Below are positions 27,873 to 39,271 of a stretch of 64,000 nt of DNA, one piece after another. This stretch comes from Chitinophagaceae bacterium. Its GTDB lineage: Bacteria > Bacteroidota > Bacteroidia > Chitinophagales > Chitinophagaceae. The stretch spans positions 186,001 to 250,000 of the forward strand of contig JADJBP010000007.1 of NCBI GenBank assembly GCA_016703625.1, in the 5' to 3' direction. The notes under the pieces were generated by a model. The model did not search any database. It was not told the origin of the DNA and saw only the letters and a program-made list of their open reading frames with translations. The number at the start of each line of letters is the position of its first letter. Within the stretch, counting starts at the first letter, position 1. Both the position numbers and the translations under genes were made by a program.

Positions 27873-29147
27873 CTATCCCATAGTTTCCACGAATTGTATT
27901 CCTGCATCGGCCAGTTCAGCAAGCACCGGGTTATAGATCTCTTTTACTGTTGGTATATGCAGGCCTTTCAGTTTGATCGTTTCATTTAAGATCAGTTTTG
28001 CTGCAATGCCCAATGGCAGTCCAACGGTTTTCGCCATGGCAGTACGCAGGCTGTCCTCTCCCTTAACAACCAGGCAGCTTTTAAGGCTTTTATGTTGATT
28101 GTCCTGTACATATTCAAATTCATGAAGCATAACGATCATATCCTTATCAGCAGGCAGCATTTTCAGTTTTGTTTCAACAAGCCATTGCAGAATATCAGCA
28201 GAAGATTTTGCAGATGATGGTACCGGAACATCTTCAAATAATCCAAGAAAAGACAGCATCTGCTTATTCTCTTCATGTACAAAAGGCAGAACCGGAACAG
28301 ACCATTTTTTAAAAGTCAGCCCCTTTGCATCAATGACTGCCGTTTCATTGGTAAGCCCTGCATGAACTACCGCATTCCATCCTTTAAAAAAATCAACATG
28401 CCGCAAAGTGGTTCTTATAAAAGTTGCCGTATCAGGCAATTTATAAACAGGTATGTAACTTAATGAATCGCGGTTTGGATAAAATGCCAGGTCTTTCAAT
28501 CCGGCATGGTCAATTTTATTGGAGCAGTCAAATAAGTCATTGTATGAAATATTTTTAATTTCATGATCCAGTTTATACACTGCCCCGGCTGAACCGGCCA
28601 TGACTATATTCCTGGGATTCCAGCTTATTTTATAATGCCAGGGGTTATCATCACTCTCCGGTGCAACAAGCCCACCACAATGGCTTTTGAAAGAAGTGAT
28701 GTTTCCGCCTGTTGATCGTATACCATCAATGATCTTCATGGCGCTCATATGGTCAATGCCGGGGTCTAATCCCATTTCGCAGAGAAACAATAATTTCCGG
28801 TTGCTGATCTCTTCTTTCAGGCTCTTCATTTTATCATCCAGGTATGAGGCCGTTAATAAATGTTTCCGGTATTCCACGCAATCCTTTGCCACCAGGAAAT
28901 GAAGGGCGGGCGGCATCATACTGATAACCACGTGCGCCCGCTGTACCAGGTCGCCCCTTTGTTTTTCATTGGTAATATCCAATTGTACTGCTTCTGCAAA
29001 AGGCGAGTTCCCGGTCTTTAACAGGATCTGTTCACGGTCGGCATCTGCAATAATGAATTTCCAGTTGTTGGTTTCGGTTTCCGCTAAAAGGTAATCGATT
29101 AAAACCGTGGCCGATTTGCCGGCTCCAATGAGTACGATCGTTTTCAA
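27873..29147 (-). CDS. Saccharopine dehydrogenase family protein
   Basis: The 424-residue protein starts with a dinucleotide-binding site, VLIGAGKSATVLIDYLL, and continues with HVVISMMPPALHFLVAKDCV, LLTASYLDDKM, LFLCEMGLDPGIDHMSAMKIID and the C-terminal catalytic domain (FKSHCGGLVAPESDDNPWHYKISWNPRNIVM). These match the saccharopine dehydrogenase / saccharopine reductase family, whose members act in lysine degradation or synthesis. Bacteroidota often carry such a gene without a partner lysine-ketoglutarate reductase nearby, as here. The exact reaction is inferred. It converges on the sirtuin gene with a 6-bp gap. Confidence 0.88.
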   Translation of the reverse strand: MKTIVLIGAGKSATVLIDYLLAETETNNWKFIIADADREQILLKTGNSPFAEAVQLDITNEKQRGDLVQRAHVVISMMPPALHFLVAKDCVEYRKHLLTASYLDDKMKSLKEEISNRKLLFLCEMGLDPGIDHMSAMKIIDGIRSTGGNITSFKSHCGGLVAPESDDNPWHYKISWNPRNIVMAGSAGAVYKLDHEIKNISYNDLFDCSNKIDHAGLKDLAFYPNRDSLSYIPVYKLPDTATFIRTTLRHVDFFKGWNAVVHAGLTNETAVIDAKGLTFKKWSVPVLPFVHEENKQMLSFLGLFEDVPVPSSAKSSADILQWLVETKLKMLPADKDMIVMLHEFEYVQDNQHKSLKSCLVVKGEDSLRTAMAKTVGLPLGIAAKLILNETIKLKGLHIPTVKEIYNPVLAELADAGIQFVETMG

Positions 29148-29399
29148 GTAAAAAAGTTTTTTGCAAGTTAATCAATGAATCGCTGATAACACTGATTGTA
29201 TAGCAGATACTTCGACAAGCTCAGTACGCTGTTAAAGCATGAAATACCGGGAACTAGTCAGCGTTAATAAGTTCAATCTGTGTGATCAGCGGTTCTATCC
29301 ACAACTACCCAAAATATGTGTAAAAATATGCCTCAAAAAACACCCTTTTTACATGGAATAACGGGTTAAAATCGGTACTTTCGCACACGATAAAAAATT
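29148..29399. other. Intergenic region upstream of gyrA
   Basis: A 252-bp divergent gap. It contains the phrase CTTCGACAAGCTCAG (about 29209-29223), which resembles a dispersed intergenic repeat of many bacteria, and GCTGATAACACTGATTG-like words. The gyrA promoter must lie at the right end. Confidence 0.4.
29376..29383 (+). promoter_or_regulatory. Candidate -7 box TACTTTCG for gyrA
   Basis: TACTTTCG differs from TAnnTTTG by one base and lies 16 bp before the gyrA ATG, giving a very short leader. Confidence 0.4.
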
Positions 29400-31844
29400 A
29401 TGGCAAATAACGACAATTTAAACGAAGAAAACCAGCCTTTGGAAGGAGGGGACCTCAATAACCGCGGACGTATTATTCCGGTGAATATTGAAGAACAAAT
29501 GAAGACCTCCTACATCGATTACTCCATGAGTGTGATCGTTGGGCGTGCTTTACCGGATGTAAGGGATGGGCTAAAACCGGTTCACCGCCGTGTACTATAT
29601 GGCATGAGTGAATTGGGCAATACCAGTAACAAGCCTTATAAAAAATCGGCCCGTATCGTGGGAGAGGTAATGGGTAAATATCACCCGCACGGTGATAGTG
29701 CCATTTACCAGACCATGGTACGTATGGCACAGGATTGGGCCATGCGTTATACCATGATCGATGGCCAGGGTAATTTTGGCAGTGAGGATGGAGATCCGCC
29801 GGCAGCTATGCGTTATACCGAAGTGCGTATGGAAAAATTTGCGGAAGCCATGCTGGAGGATATTGAAAAAGAAACTGTGGATTACCAGCTCAACTTTGAT
29901 GATTCACTGAAAGAGCCGATGGTATTGCCAACACGCATTCCGCAGTTACTGGTAAACGGCAGCAGTGGTATTGCAGTAGGTATGGCCACCAACATGATGC
30001 CGCATAACCTAAGTGAAGTAATTGATGGCTGTATTGCTTACATTGATAATAAGGAAATAACCTGCGAAGAACTGATCAAATATGTAAAGGGCCCTGATTT
30101 TCCAACAGGGGGTGTTATTTACGGTTTTGAAGGCGTAAAGGAAGCGTTACTGACCGGCCGGGGAAGGATCGTGCTGCGGGGTAAAGTGGATATTGAAATG
30201 ACCAAGAACGGCAGGGAAAAGATCATCATCACCCAGGTACCTTACCAGGTTAACCGGGATATGCTCACTGCCAAGATCGGTGACCTCATCAACGAAAAAC
30301 ACATTGAGGGCGTATCGGATGTAAATAATGAAAGTAACAATAAAGAAGGAACGCGTATTGTAATTGACCTCAAGAAAGATGCCGTGGCACAGGTTGTGAT
30401 CAATCACCTGTATAAACAAACTGAATTACAGACCTCTTACGGTGTAAACAATGTGGCCCTGGTCAGGGGCCGGCCCAGGATCCTGAATTTAAAGGACCTG
30501 ATCAGTGAATTCATTTTATTCAGGCACGAGGTGGTGGTACGCCGTACCCAATATGAATTGCGTAAAGCGGAAGAACGTGCACATATACTGGAAGGGTATA
30601 TCATTGCCCTGGATAACCTGGATGCGGTAATCAAACTCATCCGGGAATCATCAACACCCAATATTGCACAGGAAGGATTGATCACCAGTTTTGGCATGAG
30701 TGAGATCCAGGCCAAAGCTGTACTGGAACTGCGTTTGCAAAGGCTAACCGGTATGGAGATCAACAAGATCCGGGAAGAGCATGCCGAGATCATGAAGCTG
30801 ATTGAACATTTGAAAATGATACTGGCCAATGAAGATATGCGCTATGACATCATCAAAAAAGAGCTGATCGAAGTAAAAGAAAAATTCGGTGATGAGCGTA
30901 AATCATAGATCGTGTATATAGGAGACGAGATCAATATGCTTGACCTGATCGAGGATGAAGATGTTGTCGTTACTATTTCGCACCTGGGTTATATCAAGCG
31001 TACATCCGCTGCCGAATACCGGCAGCAGCGCCGTGGTGGCCGCGGTGCCAAAGGCAGCAGTACACGCCAGGAAGATTATATTGAACACCTTTTTGTAGCA
31101 TCTACTCATCATACCTTACTCATCTTTACCGAAATGGGCAGGTGCTTCTGGTTAAAAGTGTACGAGATACCCGAAGGTGATAAAACCAGTAAGGGCAGGG
31201 CATTGCAGAACATGATCCAGATACCGCCCGATGATAAGGTGCGGGCCATCATAGATGTGAAGAGTTTTGATGATGAGGAGTACGTGAACAGCCATTATAT
31301 TGTATTGTGTACCAAACAGGGTATCATCAATAAATCCAGGCTGAAGGATTTCAGCCGTCCGCGCCAGAACGGTATCAATGCCATAACCATTAAGGAAGGC
31401 GACCAGTTGCTGGAAGCGAAATTAACCGATGGTAATTGCGAGATCATGATGGCGGTAAAAAGCGGCAGGGCCATCCGTTTTCCCGAGCAGAAAGTAAGGC
31501 CAACGGGCCGGGGCGGAATTGGTGTGAACGGCATTGATGTAGATGATGCCACGGATGAAGTGGTAGGAATGATCTGCGTAAATAAAGAAGATAAATCGAA
31601 GACCGTGCTGGTGGTTAGTGCTAACGGTTACGGTAAACGTACTTTCCTGGATGACCCAGGTACCGGTGAAGCCAATTACCGGATCACGAACCGTGGCGGA
31701 AAAGGTGTAAAAACGATCAGCGTTACTGCAAAAACCGGTTCACTGGTAGGTTTACTGGCTGTAACCGAAGCCGAAGACCTGATGATCACCTGCGTTAGCG
31801 GTATTACCATCCGCATGGTCAGTTGTTCTTTGTCTGTATACTAA
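29400..31844 (+). CDS. gyrA: DNA gyrase subunit A, with an in-frame TAG and a truncated C-terminus
   Basis: GyrA cuts and reseals DNA during supercoiling. The N-terminal breakage-reunion domain has YHPHGDSAIYQTMVRMAQ and the catalytic tyrosine Y139 in AAMRYTEVRM; the tower and coiled coil follow. At codon 503 (30906-30908) a TAG replaces the expected Glu codon (ERKS, stop, IVYIGDEINMLDLIEDEDVVVTISH), with no frame change. The C-terminal pinwheel contains the GyrA-box QQRRGGRGAKG. The frame ends SGITIRMVSCSLSVY at 31844: the last 50-70 residues expected after GITIRM are missing, and the sequence runs straight into the 3' end of a convergent gene. The position equivalent to E. coli Asp87 is Gln. 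Confidence 0.95.
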
Positions 31845-34709
31845 TCAAATAATCAAACAGGCTCACTTCGGTAGCCAGTTCTAATTTTTTCCGTAACCGG
31901 TAACGGCTTACTTCCACACCCCGTACAGATATATTCATCAGTTGGGCTATTTCCTTGGTTGATAAATTCATGCGTAAATAAGCACAGAGTTTAACTTCAT
32001 TATTGGATATACCGGGATGTTTTTCTTTCAATGCACTTATAAAATCACTGTGTACTTTATCAAAGTGTAATGCAAAGTTTTCCCACTCCCGGTCCATGTT
32101 ATCATCTTCACTGATGGATTTGATGATTTTTTTAAGTTCAGTCTCAGCCTGCGGATTACCAACACCTTTCATTACATGGCCCAGTTCCATTTTCATTTTA
32201 GATACCAGCTCGCTTTTTTTAACCAGGTGCATGGCCGAAGATGCCAGCTCAGAATTTTTAAAATTAATATCTGCTTCCAGTTTTTCGTTTCGCAATGCAA
32301 CCAGTTCACTTTCCGTTTTGGCAATTTCCAGGTCATGAATATAGCGCAGCCTTTTTTGTTCTTCTTCGTATTTATCCTGTTGCTGTTTAAATTTTTTCTC
32401 CTGCCATGTATATAAAAAATACAGGCCTGTTGCTATTATTACAAGGTATAAGGCATTTGCCCAGTTGGTTTTATACCAGGGCGGTAATACATTGAAGCTA
32501 TAGGTTGCTGTTGCCGATTCGTTTCCCAGGTTGTTCCGTACTTTAACTTCAAAACTGAATTTGCCAGCAGGCAGGTTGGTGTATTCTTTTTCTGTCCTGT
32601 TTGTCCATTCGCTCCAGTTGTTGTCATATCCTTTAAGCCGGTAACTGTATTCAAGATTGGCCTGGTACCCAAAAAGTGAGGAGGAATATTCAATACGCAA
32701 TGTTTTCCAGCGGTAATTAATTGAGGGAACATTATCCGGATCCTGGATTTTGTTTTCAGTATTGTAATAACCGCCAAATAAAAGGCTGTCTGTTTTATTT
32801 ATTATTCTCACGGTTCGTATCTGTACTCCCAGCTTTGACAAAGTTTGCTTATATTTTTCATAGTTAATATGATAAAATCCTTTGTCACCACCTAAAAAAA
32901 TATTGGTTCCATTAACAGCATAAATAAATTCAAAACCACTCAGCATCTTGTTATTCAATTCAGGCAGTTGAATAACTGCTGGTTCTTTTTTTGAAAAATC
33001 TATTACACCCAAAGATTTTTCATGAATAAACCAGGTATTGCCGTTGTTGTCTTCTTTCAGGTAACGGATACTTTGATCGCCCAGCAGTTTATGATAAAAT
33101 TCAGAATGTACAAAACTGTCTTTTTCTTTATTGTAAACATAAATACCTTTTTCTGTTGCAACAACCAATTCGTTTTTGATGGTGTAAATATGGTTGTTTA
33201 ATAAAGAGGGGAGCCCTTTGTAGTTGAATAAGCAAACGTACTGTAGCTGCCTGCTTCATTCGGGACTATCTTAAAAACACCATGATAGGGGTGCGATACC
33301 CAGATATTACTGTCATTATCAAGTACAACAAAACGGGATGATTCGTGAAAACCCGAAATAACTTTTGATTGAATGAATTGGCCATTAACGTAATCAAAGA
33401 TGGTTAACCCGGTATATCCCCCGGCAACCATACTGCCCGAAGGAAAGCTATTGGCAAGGGGGACAAAATTCCAAAAACCTTTATCCGGAGAAATGGGTAT
33501 GGCATCGTTATTTTTGATGGCAAATGCACCTTCGTGATGACCCAGCAACAATTGGTTATTGATCCTGGCAAGTCCCCAAGTTTGCCCTTTTGTATTATTT
33601 ACAGCTGTAAAACTGCCCTTACTGAAACTCATATCCGGCAAGGATTGTACCGGCACACTAAATAAGCCATTTGAGGTGCCTAAAAATAACCGGTTATCAT
33701 GCAAAAGGGCAGTATAACCTGATCCATCCTGCAATAAAGGTTTGATCTGTTTGATGGAACTGTTGTAGGTAATTAGATCAATGCCATTATCCAGGCCCAG
33801 CCATAAGTTACGCTGACTGTCAGAAAAAATACTTAGGACATTATTATTTTGCAGGCCCTCCGTTTGAGAAAAACTTTGAATGATATTTCCCCTGAAATCG
33901 GTTATGTAAACACCATTGTTATTTGTAGCCAATGCCATCCAATCCTTATTTACAGCAGTAGCAGCATAGATCCGCTCATTTTTGAATATGGTATTATTAA
34001 CCGATCCCAGATCATATATGCCGTTGTTTGAAAAGCTATATAATCCATTCTTTAAAGTAGTAATGATCGCGGTATCAGGATTTATAGAAAGAATGCCGGT
34101 AACGGCATCATTGGCCGGCAATGTGTTTTTGCCGGAAACGGGCACCCAAATCTCATTTTCAAATTTTAAAAGCCCTGGTTTAAAATCCTGGGCATATAAT
34201 TTGCCACTGCAAATACCTAAAAAGCCCACTCATTGGCCGCATTATATACAACGACCGTTCGTTCAGTAAATTTGGAGATCTTGGTGGGGGACCTAAAATA
34301 GGTATTGCCATTAAACGATACAATATCCCAAACATCTCCAAAAGACCTGTCTTTAACAGGTATCCGGTCAATCAGGGTATGATATTGTAAACGTCCGTTA
34401 CCGGCAGGGGCAAAATATCCGATCTCATCCTGTCCGCCGGCATATATTCGGTTGTTTCGGCCAATTTCAACAGAACGTACAATGGTTTTATTTGGCAAAG
34501 GGTAATTATTCCAGTATTGCCATCAAAACTCAGCAGGCCTTCATTATTTGCAAAGTAAACAATCCCGTTCTTATCCTGTTTTATATCCCAGTTCTGAAGG
34601 CCGGCTTTATACAACGGTTTGGAATAATTAATAATATCCGGTAAGCCAATTGTATTTTGGCAAAGCGCCTGAAAAGGCAATAAAAATAATAAAAAAGTAG
34701 TTTCATCAT
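31819..34709 (-). CDS. Propeller / Y_Y_Y sensor with a C-terminal LuxR-type HTH (PUL regulator), four frameshifts
   Basis: The product, about 960 residues when repaired, has a signal peptide (restored as MMKLLFLLFLLPFQALCQ), a two-component propeller with repeated blades (GIVYFANNEGLLSFDG, NLWLGLDNGIDLITYN), a Y_Y_Y domain (LEYSYRLKGYDNNWSEWTNRTEKEYTNLPAGKFSFEVKVRN), one membrane helix (WANALYLVIIATGLYFLYTW), a long coiled coil and a C-terminal HTH (NEVKLCAYLRMNLSTKEIAQLMNISVRGVEVSRYRLRKKL). Frameshifts lie near 34695 (one T missing), between 34380 and 34505, near 34225 and near 33200. It is a one-component relative of hybrid sensors that govern glycan loci. Divergent placement next to SusC suggests it senses a glycan and activates the PUL. 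Confidence 0.88.
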
Positions 34710-34750
34710 TTTACCTGATAGCAGACATGAAGTTAGACAAATTTTTTATG

Positions 34751-34844
34751 ATGTAGTAATGTAGTAGCAATGTAGTAGAATAATCCGGTTTTTTATAATG
34801 AATGATGTAGTAATGATGTGGTGAAAAATTTTAATGCTGTAGTG
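34751..34844. promoter_or_regulatory. Array of ATGTAGTA direct repeats upstream of susC
   Basis: ATGTAGTA occurs at 34751-34758, 34759-34766, 34770-34777 and 34805-34812, with diverged copies ATGTGGTG (34816-34823) and CTGTAGTG (34837-34844). All are in the same direction, in the 198-bp gap between the regulator and SusC. A weak -7 candidate TATATTTA follows at 34853-34860. Likely operator sites for the divergent regulator, by inference from position. Confidence 0.6.
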
Positions 34845-34907
34845 GTACAATCTATATTTACATTCCGATTTCTTACCATTTTTTTGATTAACTAAAACGA
34901 GCGCTAT

Positions 34908-37710
34908 ATGAATTTAAAGATCAGTTTGCTGTGTCTGGGTATTTTACTTAGCACATTCTTTCTCAACCAGGCCACTTTTGGGCAAAATATTACTGCCTCA
35001 GGCAAGGTAAAAAATAAAACTACCGGTGATCCTGTAATTGGTGCAAGCGTAAACCTCCAGGGTTCTGCTACAACCACCTCAACTGATGCATCCGGAAATT
35101 TTACCATTTCGGTTCCAAAAGGAGCCAGGTTAACCATTACCTCAATCGGGTATGAACCGGCAAGTATACAGATCAATAAAGAAGGCACGGTTACCATATT
35201 GCTGGAAGAAGCATCAAAAAGCCTTGATGAAGTGGTGGTGGTAGGTTATGGTACACAAAAAGTAACCAAGGTCTCAGGTGCTATATCCGGAGTTAAGGCA
35301 GCTGCCATTGAAAAACTGAAACCGGTCAGGGTTGAAGAAGCCATACAGGGTACATCAGGTGTGAATGTTATACAAAGCGGATCACCCGGCGCACAGCCAT
35401 TAATACTTATAAGAGGTATTCCATCATATAGTAATAACGGCCCCCTGGTAGTTGTGGACGGTGTACCTCAGTCACAGGCCGATCTGAATTCAATTAACCC
35501 TTCTGATATAGAAAGTATAAATGTATTAAAAGATGCCGCTACTGCTGCCATTTATGGTGTAAGTGGTGGTAATGGCGTAATCATTGTAACTACAAAAGCA
35601 GGGCGCAAAAATCAAAAAAACTGAGTTTACCATAAACAGTTTTTATGGTATACAGGAAGTTGCCAATACGGTACCGGTATTGAATGCTTCTGAATATGCC
35701 GCTATCATTAATGAAGGAAGTACTTTAAGCGGCGGCAATATCATTTTTCCTGACCTTTCCATTTTAGGTAAGGGAACCGACTGGCAAAAAGAGATCTTTA
35801 AACAGGCTCCAATGCAATCACACAGCATTGCAGCAAGAGGCGGATCAGAAAAGGTAACTTACTTTTTATCGGGCGCTTATTTAAGCCAGGGTGGAGTAGT
35901 AGGCGGAATTGATAAATCAAAATTCAACCGGATCAACTTTTCGTCAAATGTGGCATTTGACCTGACCTCTAAACTTAAGTTCATTTTAAATGCCAATTAT
36001 GTAAACCTGAGTTCAAAGGTATCCAGGAAAATTCTTTTAACAGTATCATCGGCAGTGCATTAAACTACGATCCAACTGTTCCGGTGTACAACACCGTACC
36101 GAATACCGTTGGCACTTATGGCTTCAGCAACCTGCTCTTATCTGAAATATTTAATCCACTTACAAAACTGGAAAATACCTACAACAAAAATGTAGGGAAT
36201 AAGCTTTTCGGAAAATTTGAATTGCAGTATGAAGTGATCAAAAACCTGAGGATCAGTACCCGTTTTGGATATACTAAATATGACGGCAATGCCAAATCAT
36301 TTACACCGCTTGTATTTTACGGTTTGAATAATGTAGATAACTCCATGAATGGGGATGGAACTACCGTTGCAGGTAAACACAACAGCGTGTCACAGGAAAA
36401 AGCCAACTATAACTCATATACCTATGAGTTGTTTGGAAATTATAATTTTAAAGTAGCCAGCGATCATGCTTTTGAAACCACTTTAGGTTTCTCCATGCAA
36501 AAAGTAAGTGGTAATACAGCCAGTTATGGATCAGTAGGTTCTGATAATGTTAATCCCCAATACCGGACCATACTTACCGATTACCTGGCTTCCCTGTATG
36601 GGTCTGGCAACAGTATCGGTTATACGTATGGTAATAATTTTTCTTCCGGATCTACATTAGCCTCATTGGGCAATGAAAAATTAGGCTGGGAAGAACAAAC
36701 CCAGATGAATGTGGGATTTGATATGAATTTTTATAAAAATAAATTTAATATCGCCGTTGATTACTTCGAGAAAAAGACAAAAGGTTTGATATACCAGGCC
36801 TCGGCACCGGCTGTGATCCTGCGTGGACTTTCAGCTCCGTTTGCCAACATCGGTTCTACCAGATCAAGTGGCCTTGATCTTACTTTGGGATACAATAACA
36901 GGATCGGCAAAGACCTGAAATTATCGACTTCAGTAACTGTAACTACTGTTAAAAACCTGGTTACAGGTACCAATACAGAAGGTACAGCAAGAATTACGGG
37001 CGGTAGTTATTTTAACGGCCAATCTCAAACTGTAAGCGTTTTTGAAAAAGGAAAAACACCGTATTATTATTATGGCTATAAAACACTCGGCTTATTTCAA
37101 ACCTTTGCTGAAATTGCTTCCAGCCCTGCTCAACCTGGTGCACAACCGGGCGATATAAAATTTGCCGACCTGAATGGCGATGGCATCATTGATTCAAAAG
37201 ATCAAACCCAGATCGGAAATCCATTTCCCAAATTTACTATGGGCTGGAACCTGAACCTGGAATATAAAAACTTTGACCTTTCTGTTTTAACCTATGCCTC
37301 TTATGGCAATGATGTTTTCCGTGCTTTGGAAAGAAATGGCAATTATACCAATAAATTCAGCAGTGTAATGGAAAGATGGACAGGTCCGGTACCACCAATA
37401 ATGCCAACAACCCAAGGTATTCATTTACCGATGCCAATAACAACAGCCGTGTATCTGACAGGTACGTGGAAGATGGTTCTTTCATAAAGATCAAAGGAAC
37501 ATCCTGCTGGGATATAATTTTCAGTTTGCACCAATAAAAAGGGTATTTAAAACAGTAAGGTTATATGCACAGGTAAAAAATGCATTCACATTTACCAAAT
37601 ATACCGGCTTTGATCCCGAAATAGCTGCTCCGTTGCAGGATGTTGGTGTTGACCGTGGTGCATATCCACAGGCAAGAACCTATTCTGTAGGACTGGATAT
37701 TAAATTCTAA
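34908..37710 (+). CDS. SusC/RagA family TonB-dependent outer-membrane transporter, multiple lesions
   Basis: The N-terminus has a signal peptide, a carboxypeptidase-like domain (SGKVKNKTTGDPVIGASVNLQGSATTTSTDASGNFTI), the SusC TonB box region LDEVVVVGYGTQKV and the plug (RVEEAIQGTSGVNV, DIESINVLKDAATAAIYG). The barrel ends ARTYSVGLDIKF at 37708. Frameshifts occur near 35615, 36020, 37390 and 37490. Between LTDYLASLYG and NSIGYTYGNNFSSG (about 36590-36605) the usual 100 or so residues of barrel strands are absent, which suggests an in-frame deletion. Present length is about 934 residues. With SusD it imports oligosaccharides across the outer membrane. Confidence 0.93.
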
Positions 37711-37733
37711 TTCATTCATTAAATAATCATAAA

Positions 37734-39245
37734 ATGAAAAATTTACAAATTAAAATAATTGGTTTCTTACTCGCAGGAATGATGCTTGTATCCTGTAATA
37801 AATGGGTTGACTATGATCCGAAAGATGATTTGAAAATTACCGACCTGGAATATTCTAAGGTGAAAAAGATTACCGGTCAATAGCAGTGGGTGTTATTGCC
37901 CCTTAGCAATGGCTTAACCAGGTTGTTCCTGTTGGGGATATTATTTCCGACAATTCTGTAACCGGTGGTGAAAGTGCATCGGATGTACTTTCCTTACAGC
38001 AGATCAATAATTTTACCCATACTGCAGTAAATGGTACAACAGCCGATCTCTGGCAGTCCTGTTACGAAGGCATTAACCGGGTTAATTATATGCACCAGTA
38101 TAAAGATAAAACCCTGCCGGCGAAATTATAACCTTTCCGGGTAAAGATGCTTTATACGGCGAGACCTATTTTTTAAGGGCATATTATTACTTTACGCTGG
38201 TAAAAATGTTTGGTGATGTGCCTTTGTTTGTTGAAAGAAGACTGGATTTACAGAAACCAATAGCATTAACAAGGGCCCCCCAAGACGGAAGTATATACTC
38301 AAATTGAAACTGACCTTACCAATGCCATTGCAACTTTACCGGTTGTGCAAACAGAATCGGGCAGGGTAACCAAATCGGCTGCACAGGCTTTATTGGGTAA
38401 AGTGTACCTGTATCAAAACAAATATGCTCCTGCCGCCGCTATACTGGAAAATGTAATTCTTCCAATGCATTGCCTTGGTATCAAATTTTGATTCCATTTT
38501 TCTGCCAAGCGGCGAAAATGGCCCTGAGTCTGTTTTTGAAATACAGTATTCCAATGGATCGGCTACTTATGATTGGGGACATGTTACCCGCGGACAGGGA
38601 AATTTCTCCGTGCAGCAATGTGGCATACGTGGCCTGAACAGGTATAAGCCTGGTATGCCTTACAAACCGGGCTGGAGTACCAATTTGCCAACACAAAATC
38701 TGGCCGCTATATATGCAGCAGGCGATAAAAGAAAAGATGTAACGGTATTGGATATTGAAGCCTATAAAACAGCGAATCCCTCATTCAATATAACCTACCA
38801 GGTAGCACCTTATCAAAATACAGGTTTGTACAATCAAAAATATCTTCCACGCAAAGGTGAAACATCCGGACAGGTAGAATTAAACTACTCTAATAATTTC
38901 CGTACCATTCGTTATGCGGATGTATTGCTAATGGCTGCCGAAGCATACAATAAATCAGGAAATGATATCAAGGCACAAACTTACCTGAACCTGGTACGCA
39001 GGCGTGCCTTTGGCGATCAATTACATGATATTACGGCCACAGGAACTGTTTTGTACGAAGCCATTTTAGCTGAAAGAAGACTGGAACTGGCTATGGAAGG
39101 CGAACGCTTTTTTGACCTGGTCAGAACCGGAAAAGCCGCTTCGGTATTGGGCCCATTGGGATTGGTTGCCGGAAAACATGAACTGTTTCCCATACCGCAG
39201 GGAGAAGTGGATCTGGCGGGCTTAACACAAAACCCAGGTTACTAA
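37734..39245 (+). CDS. SusD/RagB family glycan-binding lipoprotein, multiple lesions
   Basis: The start at 37734 (MKNLQIKIIGFLLAGMMLVSCNKW) has a clear lipobox. Segments in different frames reconstruct a SusD: YRSIAVGVIAP, QWLNQVVPVGDIISDNS, LWQSCYEGINRVNYMHQY, GETYFLRAYYYFTLVKMFGDVPLFVERRL, then ALLGKVYLYQNKYAPAAAILENV and the intact C-terminus RTIRYADVLLMAAEAYNKSG, LAERRLELAMEGERFFDLVRTG, ending LTQNPGY. Indels lie near 37870, 38125, 38280 and 38460. A TAG at 37904-37906 interrupts the reconstructed frame at a position usually Leu in APLQWLNQ. Total length of about 504 codons is normal. SusD forms the lid of SusC and binds the glycan. Confidence 0.9.
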
Positions 39246-39271
39246 TCATACACTAACTAAAAAGAAGAATT

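Noticed and set aside
34751..34844. A CRISPR array suggested by repeated short words.
   Set aside because: Units are 8 bp, spacers are irregular and short, and no cas genes are present. The words fit regulator sites better.
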